Part shown: piece after piece, positions 1 through 12,435 of the stretch
Position numbering within the stretch: the first letter of the stretch is position 1
Layout: every line of letters begins with the position of its first letter
NCBI GenBank assembly: GCA_008704415.1
Contig: VXIS01000086.1
Location: forward strand, 84,292 to 148,291
From: Sphaerosporella brunnea
Taxonomy: Eukaryota; Ascomycota; Pezizomycetes; Pezizales; Pyronemataceae
Length of the DNA: 64,000 bases
Reading direction: 5' to 3'
Position numbers and translations under genes: made by a program
Notes under the pieces: generated by a model
Databases searched by the model: none
What the model was told of the DNA's origin: nothing
What the model saw: only the letters and a program-made list of their open reading frames with translations

Positions 1-1150
1 ATGGGACCCACATGGTTCTCTGTCTCTGCAAGCCATTGGATTGCATATCGATTCGCTTGTCAGGTTGGGGGTGTCCTGCTGGGATGCTATACATACTCCA
101 TCCCCGATTTACCGCCACTTGCACTTGCTAACCGTAAGGGCAAGCTACTTCATTCCGCACAAACAAAGGGCTGAAGTTCGGGCAGGACGTTTCCTCCATT
201 CTTATGCCTTAGTCTCTCGCGTTCCTTGGCAAGCATCCTAGCCGTCTACCATCCATACTCTACACACAGCACCGGCCTTTCTCTCCAAGCCGGAATCTCG
301 GCCGTCCGAAGAGCGGCACGATTGTGCTCTACTCGACGTACGATCGTGGAGTGTTATTCACGCTCAGAACAATCGATGCCAGCTGACCTAAGCCCGTGGG
401 TTGCTTGCCGGCCAGAAGTTCCATGTCATGTCAACCATATCAAGGCCTTGGAATTTGGCCCCGATGTCCGGTGATATTGCCGTTACACAAATAGAAGAGG
501 AAGAGAAAAAAAAAAAAAAAAAAAAAAGCAAGACAGAATGAAGTTTTTCCGTTTCGATTTTTTTGGCGTTTCGAAAAAGCAAACATAAATGATACTACTC
601 TATGCATACACAAACACGAACAAAAAAAAAAAAAAGCCCCCCGCCATTTCCAGAAGTGATACACAGCGACTGCGATTGAACTGCGATTTCTGATCGGGCC
701 GCGCATATTTCTTCGAGACGTTAGGCACTCGGCTATCTGCAAGCCTGCCTGCAAGGCTCTGCATGCCGGGACGTTGCGGAGGCCATGCTGCATCAGGCCA
801 TAAAAAATGGGCTTCTTTCAACTTTTCTGAAAAGGTGCAGTTTCAAGACGCGGCGATTCAAGTTTGCCTCTCTCTCTCTTTCTCTCTCTGGGCGTGCGCA
901 GCATCATCATCATCGTCATCATCATCATCATCACCCACAATTTTTTCAGCAGCAAACATTGCTAGGGTATCTCGACAGCTCCGCCCCCCGCCCCCCCTTC
1001 CCCAAACCCAAGCTCGGAGATCTTCAGGAATTACCGTCCAAACTGTGTGCGGTCAACTAGAGTATGTAATTAGCGACCGCGTCCCGTCCCAGTTCCCGTT
1101 CGGTCTGGTGTGCCGCCACTCGATCAGGCAGGACGTAAGCAAACGCGCAA

Positions 1151-1179
1151 GAAAAAAAAAAAAAAAAAAAAAAAAAAAA
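1151..1179. repeat. poly-A homopolymer tract
   Basis: An uninterrupted run of about 29 A. Similar but shorter A runs occur near 505-527 and 623-635, so three long A tracts lie within about 0.7 kb. They could be retroposon tails or slippage products. No retroposon body is recognisable beside them. Confidence 0.8.
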
Positions 1180-4100
1180 TGCAACCAGTTGGTCCAAGCT
1201 AGCAAAGGTACACATCGTGGATATCGGTACGACACGCTACTGGGGCAAAACTGAGTTTCAGGTACTGTGTACATGTAGGTATGTGCGAGTATGATGTACC
1301 TGCAGCTTGGCTGCCGAGCCTAAACCTACCTCTCATCCACGGCTAACTGCAGACATTCGTGAAATTACCCTCGCTCCCTCCCCGCGTCTCCCAAGCTGGA
1401 AATAGAACCCACGAATTCTTCAAGTTAGGTAGTTTCAGGGAAGGGGGGTACGGAGATGTGCACCCACCCGCCAAATACTTCGATCTTGCGAGACCATCAA
1501 CGACCGGGGGGAGGCGTTACTCAAGTATCCTCGCCAGAAACGAATATGTAGCGTGCCTGCTGTTGAGATGGCGATGCAACGGAGAGGTGCGCATCGAGAG
1601 TACCGCGAAGGGATGGGCGGGGGCCACGTGTTAAGAGAAACGGGCTTCCACTGTTGAAAAAAAAAAAAAGAGAGCTGGTCGAAGCGGGTTTGGAATCGAA
1701 CGCAGCACGGGAGCGTGCGGTCGAAACGAAGTCGCAGATCGGGAAAAGGCGATGAAATGCCTAGGTATTTTTTTGCTGAGGCCTGCGTTACATACAGAAT
1801 CCGGATGCATTAGTTCTTGGATGTTCATCCAAGGCCTCTCCCCACCACTACCATCACCACCACCACCACCACCACCCGGCGACGGGCATATGACAAACCT
1901 CCCCCGACCTCCTGGTGGCAGCTTTTGTTGGTGACGGTGAAAGCATCGTGAGGTGAGTAAGGTAGGGTCCATTCTTTCTAAACAAGGAGCCAACGAGTGT
2001 AGGCTGTTTCTAATGCATGTCTCGGTTACCTGTCAACGTTGGACGACTTCTCTCGGAGCCATGGGACTGACATTGGACAAACTGGTAGTAGTCCCACTGT
2101 TATCTGTCACTTCCCGCGACGCCACCACCCACTATACCGTGCGAAGTCGAGCCAAGTCGAATTTGTCAAGCAAAAAATCTCGTCCCCTTAGGTCTCTGTT
2201 TCTTTCCAACGCATTTCTTTGACGGCTTCTCTAATGAACCATAGGCAGTTACTACCCGCTCTGTCGAAGGGTCAGGATGCTTACTTGGAAGAAGGGCTCC
2301 GCCGGAGCTCAACTGCCGCAACGAGTTCCAAGCAGCTAGCTTGAGCGTAATCAAACACTGAAAGTTAAGTTTGTGGCTACAGGCTGAAGTGGATACTCGG
2401 TAATCCCATTCATTCAGGCTCAGCTCGAAGGCGGTACCGTCGAACAGTGCACGTTGGAGTACCTCCTTAGCTAGCTAGCTACCGAGGACACATCACCAAC
2501 AATCGGTAGTTAAATCCCAGAATTGCTCCCCCCCCCCCTTTCCCTCTCAACCCACTCGGAAGCTTATGAGGGTCCGCCTGACGACGCCAACGACTGTCAC
2601 AATCTCAGCTATCATTTCTCATAAACGAGCTTAATCGAAACCGAGAGTTAGGTCGGCGGTATGGGCGGGAAAGCCCGATATTCTGCCAGCCCGAGATCGC
2701 AAAGCAAGGTGCGGCCCGTCCTGTCGTGGAAGATTAATCCCGTCATTACGGTCTCGCTAGCTCAACAAAGCAAAGTTGTAGAATGCGAAAAAAAAAGTTG
2801 TGGTAAGTGAGACATCAGCGCGCCAGTTTTATTGACAGGTAAAACTAACCGGGTCGCAGAGCACAGACCATCGCTATTGCGAAGGCTCACGAAGTCAGTG
2901 CTGAAGGAGAACAAATGGATTGAATATGTTCACTTACAGTGAATTCTCTGCTGGCCAGCTAAGTGGCACCGGAACAACCGGAAGTTCCGATGAGGGATTT
3001 GGACAACTTGGCTATCTAGCCGCAAAAAACTTGAATATAGCAAACGGGGCTGCCTGCCAGACTGAGACATTTTTTATTTTTGTTTTAGCGGTTTAGCTGG
3101 TGGGAGGCGATGAACAGTGTGGTTGGGGGGCAGCCGCGCGGACGGACCATCCAGTCAATGAGTGCTGGACCATGACGAGGTGACAGGCAGGCAAGGTGAC
3201 AGGCAGGCAAGGAGCTTGTGATTTACCCGAGTGAAAAGCCGCTGCAGGTTTTCTCTGGCCTATCGAGGAGGAAATAAAGCGATGTGATTCGGGGTAGCCG
3301 AAGCCCTCCGCCTCGCATGTCGTGCACCAGTTAGTCGGCGTGTCGACATGTGAGAGTGAGAGTGTTGTGTTCATGCACAGAGACAGCTCTCGGATCCACA
3401 CTTGCCGGGGGGCGGGTGAAAACAAACTCTGCTCAAGCAGAGTCGATCGCAATTTGTGCGCGAGGTATGTGGCGGATCGGTGGGGATATGGGTCGTCAAA
3501 ACTGCGGCCTGGTTGGGAAGATGCCTGGAAATGCTTAGTTTCAGCCGTTATGCTCGAGCGTGGATTACGGTGGGACATGCATAACTATTATGCATGCATG
3601 GCGCCAGTGGAGTAGATACCAGATAGACTCGAGCACAATCCAAGCATCCATACATGTGCATGGCGGATGCAAAGCGATGAGGGGTAAACGTGAGACAAGT
3701 CAGTCGTACCCGCCATTTTGGGTGTGTGGTGGGCCATAGCGGCGCTGTTATCGCTGCGTCGCCACTTGCAAGAGCGAAGACGCAGTCTCGGCGACGGGGA
3801 GGGCGGCGAGATATGGCATGATAGGACGAACCGGTTAGCATCAGTCGGTGGTGGGTGGTGGTGGTGGGGTGTGAGTGGAGAAACGGCTGTCGGCAGTATT
3901 CCCCGCCCCTTGGCCGCCCTTACGTATTTGTGTGTAACGCGTCAGGTGGGACCCCGCAACACCCACTTCAAGCGAGCTGCTGTTGCGGCCATACCCGGAG
4001 GATGCGGAGCGCCATACACAGCCCCCCCCCCCCCCAACCCCCAGCTCTCAAAAACGACCGAGAGCTGACAGTTGGACATAAATGTGATTGCCCTACGAAG

Positions 4101-4954
4101 TGCTTGCATAGCATAGCAGGTTGCGCCCGCTGCCCACCTCACGCTTTCCACGCGGCCCTAGATTACCGACCCATGGCTTGCAGGCCGACAACTTTCGATT
4201 TCCAGCGCCCAGCAATCTTCTCGGGTCACACCAAACGTGACACGCTGGGCTCAAGGCGCGGGTTCTTGATCTTCCGTAATCCTGATCCTCCCCCCTCCCC
4301 CTGCCCGCCTTTTACGTTTTCAACGAACTGAGCCGTGGCCGGAGGAACGCGCTAAGTGAGAGGAACCCCCTTGGTGACCCCGGACATCACTATCGAAAGC
4401 TCAACAAAGATGGGTCGAGGAACTCCAGCTAGGCGGAAGGATAGTTATCGATATCGGTCGATCCTCCGCATTGCTTCTCCGAGAGGGTGTGCTTATTACT
4501 CAAAAGCTATGCACGTACTTTAGGTAAAGTGTGTACTGGCAGATATTGCAAAAGGGGGGGACGGCTGATCGTCACCGGGTATCCCAACTCATGTTTCTGC
4601 CTTGGAATGCCTTCGTATTATTATTGGAAAAGCGGGGTAAAAATGTGCCGCTGCACGTTGATGCCTATATCAGATGCTATATCAGATGGCCATCAATCAA
4701 GCATGTGAAGTGAGGAGCTGCCATGCCTTGGACAGCCAACGTTAACCGACCGCTGACTTGGGATGATTAACGGTCCCGCAGGAAAATCCCTAATGCACCC
4801 CCTGCATGTCAAGGTTTTGGTTATAGTACCTTCCAATCTCGCTGGCTCTTGACTCCGCACTTTCAACCCACGAGTGAGATATAGTGAAGCGGACTGTTCC
4901 TTGTAAATACGTAAATACGCAAATCCACATCTGGGCCCAATATCTGCTTGATAT

Positions 4955-5030
4955 TGATGTTTAATTTATCGGACGAAATTTGATGTTTAATTTATCGGAC
5001 GAAATTTGATGTTTAGTTTATCGGACGGAA
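4955..5030. repeat. 26-bp tandem repeat, three copies
   Basis: A unit beginning TGATGTTTAATTTATCGG is repeated head to tail with a 26-base period at 4955, 4981 and 5007. The first two copies are identical. The third differs by an A-to-G in the middle and diverges at its end. It lies outside any gene. Confidence 0.85.
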
Positions 5031-5528
5031 GTCACGAGTCGAAATCCACCGCAAACACTCTGGCAGTTTTTTTTTTCGTTTGCTCTTTAAATTTGCTGGT
5101 CCCGATATACGTATGTGGCCGTCGCGAATGGGACCCAAGAGGCACCTCTTCTTTGACTAGTACTATGGTGGGGGCCGTGGAGATAGATAAGTGCCAGTAA
5201 GATTCGAGCACGGGAGATGAGCCAACGAGTATCTGCAGCAATGTTAGGCCCGCAACATTGCAGATCACGCTCATGGTCCTAGTACGCAGCTGCTTCTAGA
5301 CCTCGAAACCCCATGATCGTCATCGGCTTGAAGGCATCCACATTTTGGGTGAGTGACTCACATGATATCACTGGGGGATTTTTGAGTGTGGAACCAAGTC
5401 TTGCTTGCATTTCGTCCGCGAGAAGTAATGACGAGAGAGTCCTTTCGCCTCAATAGTGGCCGGCTAAAGTAGAGGACTACAACAAACGCTAAACCTAAAA
5501 CTAACGGTTGATTGGAACAAAAAAGGAG

Positions 5529-5614
5529 TGGAGAACTTGGGAATCGAACCCAAGACCTTCTCAAGTCACATGTTGTGATGCGAATGAGACGTTATACCAC
5601 TAAACCAGATCCCC
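5529..5614 (-). tRNA. tRNA-Ala (CGC) with intron
   Basis: Read on the minus strand, this folds as an 86-nt cloverleaf precursor. The 7-bp acceptor stem (GGGGATC with GTTCTCC, one T:T mismatch) carries G3:U70, the alanine identity pair. The anticodon stem is TCTCA/TGAGA with anticodon CGC after T33. An intron of about 14 nt follows position 37, and the T-arm is TTGGG/CCCAA with loop TTCGATT. A T-run downstream (minus strand) is a Pol III terminator. A second copy with the same layout lies at 42631-42716 and differs in the intron. Confidence 0.9.
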
Positions 5615-6010
5615 AACTTCAAATTAATACTTTAGGAAGACATTTCCATATGTGTAGCCATGCAGAAGTCGGCCAAGATCTACGACCTAACTGCTGCTCA
5701 GATAGTTACCACACTTTTCTGGGGCCGGAATCGGTAGACACTGCGGCTGAAATCTCAAAGAAAAAGTCAACAAGGAAAAGTGCTCCCACAGTACCCCCCA
5801 CGCTGCAGAAATGGCGCATCCTTCCTATGGAGGCTGTGGAACACAAGCGGTGGCGGGCCCGAGCTTGAGAGTGTGATCATGGCGATGATGATGATGGGAG
5901 GGCTCAGACTGCTCGTTGCTAGGTCGACTAGAGTGGGGGGGCGCCAGGGGTTACAATGGGAACGTACAATACATGACCTTCCTCCCACCGGCTCCGATGA
6001 CATCTGTATC

Positions 6011-6410
6011 CAGTGTTATCAGTAGCCAGCCGCAACAGCCGGGCGGGCTTGGCCGGCTGCTTTAAGCAGCCAGCCCGGCGGGCTTTTTGCATCAGCCCAA
6101 ACGGCCCAGCCCAGCCCGGCTGCCAGGGCTTTGAGTGATCTCCTGTGAAGACCGGCCACAGAGAGTGGCGGCGCCGATAAACTTACCAGGATCTGTAATG
6201 TCACAATAAACTCCTATCTAGCGATTCCCTCCTAGTCATTATTTTACACGGCGAACAGCTTTATGTACTTTTCATTTCATAGCAGTAGTTGATATCATGG
6301 TGGTCGTATTTGTCGTCGTGGGCTGCAGCCCAACCAGCCAGCCGGGCTTTTTGATCAGCCCACATCCGCCCAACGAAGCCGGCCGGGCGGGCTGGCCGTT
6401 GAGAACACTG
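6011..6410. mobile_element. hAT-type MITE, 400 bp
   Basis: The element begins CAGTGTTATCA and ends TGAGAACACTG, so its terminal inverted repeats match at about 10 of 11 positions. Both ends continue into GC-rich GCCAGCC/GGGCTGGC-type subterminal repeats. The flanks TCTGTATC (6003-6010) and TCGATATC (6411-6418) match at 6 of 8 bases, as expected for an old 8-bp hAT target-site duplication. There is no coding capacity. A related solo end occurs near 34382-34450. The non-autonomous hAT assignment rests on TIR sequence and TSD length. Confidence 0.7.
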
Positions 6411-8340
6411 TCGATATCCTCGATTTTCAAACGGATTGGTGCTCACTCAAGCTTGCTGTTAGGCCACCGCGATCCGGATCAGTCTTGGTATCTTGAGCGC
6501 CTGCAAGTGTATCCACAACCAGAAAGCAGAAAGCTATCGGCGAGCACTGGTACGGAGATTTCGTGAACCCGACCGCGAGCCGAAGGGGACCAAGATTGCT
6601 ACCAACAAACCCTTCTAACTCGGGGTACCTAGCAAATAAATGAAAATGTTGGGATGGACTCCGCAGGCATCCCAGATCACACTTTTCCCCTAAAAAGCAA
6701 CAAGCAAGCGGACGAGTCCTCCAAGCATCACACGCAAGGCCTTCCCCCACAGGTACAGCGGGGGGTGTTGAGTCTGTATCAACCATTAGAACCGAACGAT
6801 CTCCGAAGAGTTTGACAGCTTGAAAGTCCCCCACTTCACCATATATCACTCGGTACAACCCACATCATCCAGAGGGGACATTGCTCGCCACTGTACTGAA
6901 AGCAACCAGAGTCCCTACAAAAAAACCCCTAGTTTTAGCGTACTCTACCGCATAGACTGGGCTGTGTTTGAGGGACGTTAAAGAACTCGGGGCGAAATCC
7001 GGCGTTCAAGTTCTTAAGCTTGTTGACGCACCATGGGTTGGAGCTGGGATTTGTATGGTCCTGAGAAGCTTAAGGAAGTTTCTATATCGATGGATGTAAC
7101 GACGATCAAGTTTTATCTTCACCAGTCGAGTGTGTATATACATCAATATTAATATTAAAATCCTTGGCTTATTCATAAAGTGGGCTATTCGTGGATTCAG
7201 GGTCATTCATCAATTGCAACGGCCATGAGCCACTAAAACGATACATTGTGTAGCGTCAAACTTAGAATGTTATATAGAAAAAGGCACCCGTTTTCCACAA
7301 CCAAGTAAGCCCTTGCATCGTTTACCCAACATTGTAAGAAAAGATGGCGCCTGGAAAAAGATAAGGGCCTGTAGAGTACGCGACGAGCACTCAGAAGCCA
7401 CCCGACCTGCTGGATACTAAGTAGCCTTCCTCCCCTCGGCCGCGTCCTCCTACTCAGCCTCTACTACTTAACCTCGAGCTTCAAATTAGAGGCGAGAATT
7501 TGAAATTAAACGGGTTGGGCCAATGGCGTTGAAGTTGAAAAAAACGAAATCAAAGCGGCCACTTCTAGAAAACACTCTTTCTGAATAAGGATTGAAGTAC
7601 TGTTTCCATTGAGATGTGCAACGATGCGTTCGGTCATTATTCGGTGCCTACTTCGGTGAGGCTTATCGAGCTCGTGCACGTACCAAGACCCCCACGGACA
7701 TTAAATATTGTTGGAGTACAACGTACGGTGGTGTTCATTGTGTGTAATCTATATAACAAGCATATGGCGTACTACTTACTACAACAGATAAACATGCCTC
7801 ACTAGCCAGCACTCGGTCAACACTCACCTAATCTATTCTCCGCAGCGGGGACCCTCAGAGACAAAATAACCGTACATAGAAGGAAAACAGATCGACCATA
7901 GGAAAGAAAACAAACAAAGCAAAGAACCATCCCACCTAAACCTGGATCACGCATCTGCGAAGGTTGCCCCTAGCCCGGCAGAGCTGAGTCCGGAGGCCGA
8001 GCGTCGAGAGGCCTAAGCCCGGACCGGGAGCCTCAGGCTGCCGGGCTGAACTCCTCCCAGCCTCGCCCGTGGGCAGAGCTACAGGGAGATGATCCAGGCG
8101 GTCGTGGTGGGTGGGTAAAAGAAAAAAAGCGAGGTGAAGACGAGGTGTTGGAGGTCTGGAGGGCCTCGAGGCGCAAAGGGGGGTCCCTTTATAGGGAGCC
8201 GGCCAAAAAGGAACTCCACCCGCTCCACCTTCGGCACTCCCGCTCCACCTTCGACACTCCAGCTTCACCTCCGGCACTATAGCTGAATCCTCGCCCCCGG
8301 CCTCCCGTCCAGACACTCAGGGCTGCTCCAACCCACTAGC
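6411..8340. other. intergenic, no gene recognised
   Basis: Nothing convincing on either strand. AT-rich around 7100-7800. The stretch near 8160-8290 has several near-repeats of a CTCCACCTTCGGCACTCC-like motif, giving composition-driven open frames only. Confidence 0.4.
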
Positions 8341-9240
8341 TCGCAGTCTAACTGCCCATATTGTGTCAGGACGCATATGCTCTCGGCTAGAGGATGAATG
8401 GTGCGGCTGCAGTGCGGTAACCCGTGCGGCGGCCTCCCGAGACAGATGGACCAGCAAGGCCCTCCACCTTGGCCGCAGTAAGGGGGTATACGATGCCGAG
8501 CTTTTTGGCATCGCCATCGGCTTCGAACTAGCGCTCAAAAATCTGACGAGCAGCAACGGAATCGTCCGTCTCTTCACCGTCGCTCAAGCGGCCTTTAGGA
8601 GGCTCAAGGGTTACAAACCTGGTCCAGGCCAGTGGATGCTCGCAAGGATGCTGAAGTCGCACTCTAGGCGAAAGGGCGGACAACGGAGTCCCTGGACACA
8701 AAGAAGTTCTTGGGGACGATCTCGCCGATGAACTTGCCAAGAATGCAGCCTACGATAGCAGCAAAGCACTCCCACCCCACGAGGCATCAGTGACGGCTCT
8801 GGCACGTCTTGCTAGGTGCATCACCGAAGCAAAGACCTTCGACAGGGAAGCATGGCATTGCACACTCAAGAAGTACTACACAAGGCGCAAGAAACCAAAC
8901 CAGGTAGCCTACAAACACAGGAAAGCTCTGGCATCCCGCTTTCAGCTGAGACCCGGAGGAGCTCCGACGGCCCGTACCTCCTGAAGACCGACTGCAGAAC
9001 TGATGACAAGTGCTGGTGGTGTGACAAGGGTGCTGTCCAGACGCGCGAACTCCTCTTCAAGCAAGAGGTGGAAAAGTGAACAAATGGTCTTGTGGAAGGC
9101 GGTCAAGGACTCGACGAACGAAGGTAGGCAGAAGCGGTGGCCGGTCACACCTACCGCCGGCTCTGCTAGCAGATGGCAGGTGCACGGAAGCGGTGATGGG
9201 CTTCCTGAGCATCACCAAGGTTAGAGCATAGCCCGAGAAG
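8341..9240 (+). pseudogene. decayed LINE retrotransposon 3' end (RNase H + zinc knuckle)
   Basis: Conceptual translation in shifting frames gives the end of a non-LTR retrotransposon polyprotein. An RNase H-like segment (8363-8650) includes VYDAELFGI and a degenerate QAAFRRLK motif, followed by GDDLADELAKNAA (about 8716-8755), which matches the C-terminal part of LINE RNase H domains. A Cys-rich segment with CWWC...QTRELLFK follows (about 9012-9062). Frame changes and stops show it is dead. The same C-terminal motifs recur near 20.6 and 31.5 kb. The reverse transcriptase domain is absent, consistent with 5' truncation. Confidence 0.7.
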
Positions 9241-9442
9241 GGCATTATGTTGTAATGAATCTGTCTCCCTTTTTCCTTAGTGCGGTTCCTATTACGGTTT
9301 TCCTTGGTGTGATTGTATCTAGTGCGGTTTTCTTGATTACCCGCTGAAGCGGCCTGGTGTTTTTTAAATAGGTGATAATATACATCAGCAGGGACGGTCG
9401 GCGTAGCAGTAGGCGCGGCCAACGGGGCGGACGTGTTAGTTG

Positions 9443-9678
9443 CTTGCTACTATGGTGCAGGCAGCTATAAACCTGGTCGTCGGAGATGGACGACCACAAC
9501 CAAAGCCGTCGTCCCCGCGTCGGAAATCAGAGCAAAACAAGCATCAAGCACCCAAAGCAGATGCGCTCTACAATCCAGTGCTTTCCATTCCACTGTTTCT
9601 GCGCTTGCGTGCTGCTTGTTTTCCGACGAAAATATCCGTGTGACGACTAGGTTTATAGCTGCCTGCACCATAGCAAGG
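9443..9678. mobile_element. small TIR element (MITE-like), about 235 bp
   Basis: About 36-bp terminal inverted repeats: 9443-9482 (containing ATGGTGCAGGCAGCTATAAA) is repeated in reverse complement at 9642-9678 with few mismatches. There is no coding capacity inside. No clear target-site duplication is visible, so the superfamily is unassigned. Confidence 0.65.
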
Positions 9679-12380
9679 CCCAACACCTACAGCCCAAGAC
9701 CGCGGGGCATTATGACGGGAAGGCCGAAAAAGGGACGAAAGGGACGAAGCGTGAGCATTACAGTGAGCAGGAGTAGAGTTTGCGTGGTGTTCCCTAGCCA
9801 AGTGCGCTGTGGGAGGTAGATCGAGGTGTGTTAGGGGATTTTAAAAGAAGAGGCTGAGGTGGGAGCCACTCTCACCCTGTTCTTTCGACTTCTTTGTTGG
9901 TCGTCCTGGCCATTGTGAGTGAGAGGTAATTCACAATGAAGTCTTTATTTATTTACTTATGGATTTTCTCATGATTCGATTTCATTCACGCTTCCGATGC
10001 ATTTCTTCCCGAGCGTCATGATCGATTACGCGACCGGTTTGGTGCGCAACACAACAGGATGCGTTATTGTATGAATTTATACTCTTCCCTAATTTACTCG
10101 TCAAATAAGGAGGACGCTGTTTTCGGATGGTGGAACAATACCCTCTAAACGAGCTCACAAGGCAGATTGCAGTAAAAATCAGCGGCCTTTACGAGGAAAT
10201 GCCATTTCATAGGTAGGACTTTGATATCAGCCAGGCGTTGGACGGCTACCGAGAGCGGCGTTTGTAGCGGATGCTAAGATGGACTAGCCGCCGTGCCGCT
10301 GACGAGTTCGGATGTTTTCCATCAGCTGACTCAGCTCTAACCCCCAGATCGGGTGCTCCCAACCCCAGCACTGACATGGGATTGGGCTTCTTTTCAAAAC
10401 CTTTCGCTGCATCTCAGCAATCTCAAGCAGTTCACCTATTACAGCAATCCTTCAGAATCTCAACCGACCCCCACACTGTTCCAGGAATGCTTTAAGCCCT
10501 CCGCAAAGCTTCCCGCCGGACTGCCTCGATTCCTTCTACCTCTTATGTCACGGGCTCAAGGTTGAGATTCGCTGAGAATAGCGATGCTCCAGATCGTGTG
10601 TGGGTGCAAATACTCTGCTGTTGAGTGACTGTCGATGCTGAAGGAGCCAGAATCCGGCCGAGAAAGCGTCGATGCCCCTCTGTCTTCTACGTTTAGCCAT
10701 CTCGATTTTCCCCCTCACGGACCGCACGAGTAGTCCCCGCTAGCAGAATGAAGCTTCATACAGGGCGAGTTCCTTTGGCCACGCAGTCACCGCACACCGG
10801 AGATGCCTCTTTCAACATTGGTAATTCATGACGATGCCAGAGAAGGCAATTTGATAGTTGTGGATAACATCAAATATATAATGCGCGTTTTGATACTTCG
10901 AGCGGGTGGCCATATCACGAGGTGTGAGATTAAGGGCAAGCATGGCCTCTCAGTTTTATGGACGGGCCACCGGCTACCAAAGGGGAGCCTTTTATTGGAG
11001 GCCCTTACATACCACACGACAAGTCAACAGGGACCTTCAAACAGACCCTCAACCCGGGTATACTTATCGAGGCCCAGTTTTTCCCCAGCTACCAAGGCCA
11101 TCCAACTCACGCGAGAGGCTTCCTCCAAAGGTCACCCCACAAAACCCGGCCGTTTGGATTTTCTTCCGAGGTCGTGGGCTGATCCGGAGCGGGTGATGCC
11201 TCGTTCGTCAAACCTCAACTGTAAGGGGACTCTTTCCGCTCCTCCGGTCTGCTGTGATTGCCCACTCATCGACTCCGGTGAGCCTCGGAAGCAACGCCGA
11301 GCGCGACATTTAAGCTTCCCCGCGTTGGGCTATATAAGTCCCGCTTGGCGCCATGGCGCCAAGGTCCCTCCTCTCTCATTCAAGTTCTGGTTTGCGATAT
11401 GGCCATTGGAAGGATGGCCTACGAACGAGCACAGATGAATACATACGGACTTTGTGCTGCTGGATATGGCCAAGCGGATACAGGTATGCTGGGAGAAAGT
11501 TTTGCTGTGATTGATGGAAGTGTAACTGAAGCCACCAACAGTCAAGACTCTTCAAGCCCGCGTTGGCAATGCTTATCTGCGCCAAGCATCTCGGTAGGAG
11601 TAACACCGACATGCTGCCGATGCCTTCCCGACGGGAAGCTTCTGTGTGACGATTTGAAACGCGCGGGACTTGTCGGGACGCGCGCAGGAGCCATCAAGTT
11701 CCCACTTTCCTTATTCTAGAGATATCTCCGTTGTTGTTCTAGACCGTTAGCGAAAACATGAAGCCTAGAAACGCGGGGTAGAGAGCGAGTTTCCATTCGC
11801 TTGACAGTTCGCGGTATCCCGACAACAAAGCACACAGTGGATCAGCGTATCGCCTTCCATGTTCGGGGCCGAAGCTGCTTGCCGAAGATGCGGCATAGAG
11901 TAGCTACCCGGGTATTGAAGCGGTAATTGGCAAGTCAAGACGGTGGAATCTGGGGTATTTTCTCGCTTTTTGTGCTTACTTGTGTATTATAGGTGCTTAC
12001 CTTCTTTCCAAATTCATTTCCGATTGGATTCTCCATGCCCGAGTGTTGTACTACTGTTGGCCGATCGAGCTAGACAGAATGGATCGCAGGATGCCTTGCT
12101 CTTGGACAAGAGTTCTGGAAGTCACACAAAGCCTTTTGAATCGAGAAAATGTGCTGGCGGTGAACGAGGTGGTGGAACAACTTCTTGAGGCCTTTTCCCT
12201 TGCCTCCAGTGGTCACTGGTGACGAGATAGCCAGTTCCTTTGCATGGTGGTGGTGGCGGGGGACGCAGAAAGCTCTCGGCGAGAGACCCGCTGACAGCTC
12301 TCCCTCTTTGCCAAGTTATGTCAGAAACCGATGTCTGCTCCCGTTACGGCTCCGTTCGGTAATTCCATCGCGAAAATCGC
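9679..12380. other. intergenic, no gene confidently recognised
   Basis: Open frames such as 10803-11438 show no family resemblance. A TATATAAG box at 11331-11338 with a perfect palindrome just downstream could mark a promoter. A short frame from 11399 (beginning MAIGRMAYERAQ) lies downstream but has no recognisable product. The last part is the upstream region of the carboxylate transporter. Confidence 0.35.
11344..11363. repeat. 20-bp perfect palindrome
   Basis: CTTGGCGCCATGGCGCCAAG is its own reverse complement. It begins 6 bases after a TATATAAG box. It could be a binding site for a dimeric regulator, or coincidence in a GC-rich patch. Confidence 0.6.
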
Positions 12381-12387
12381 TATATAT
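12381..12387 (+). promoter_or_regulatory. putative TATA element of the JEN-like gene
   Basis: TATATAT lies about 50 bases before the chosen start codon at 12436, a usual distance for a fungal core promoter. Assigned by position and sequence only. Confidence 0.35.
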
Positions 12388-12435
12388 CTCTCCTCACCGG
12401 CCAGATGTTTGTTCTCGCTTCTCATCACCGCCAAC

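Larger units (their letters stand above)
1..5528. other. gene-poor region, no credible CDS
   Basis: No open frame here resembles a protein family I know. The longer ones (for example 763-1254 and 3855-4331) are low-complexity or composition-driven and lack credible splice structure. The stretch contains poly-A/poly-T runs (around 505-527, 623-635 and 1151-1179), a CAT/TCA microsatellite near 902-935, an ACC-rich run near 1843-1876, a C-run near 4021-4034, and two copies of a 16-base direct repeat near 3178-3212. Decayed transposon sequence is possible but I cannot demonstrate it. Confidence 0.5.

Noticed and set aside
763..1254. 163-codon open frame
   Set aside because: Mostly Ser and Lys runs from CAT and A microsatellites, with no domain.
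10803..11438. 211-codon open frame
   Set aside because: No family resemblance, odd composition and no homologous-looking motif. Probably chance.
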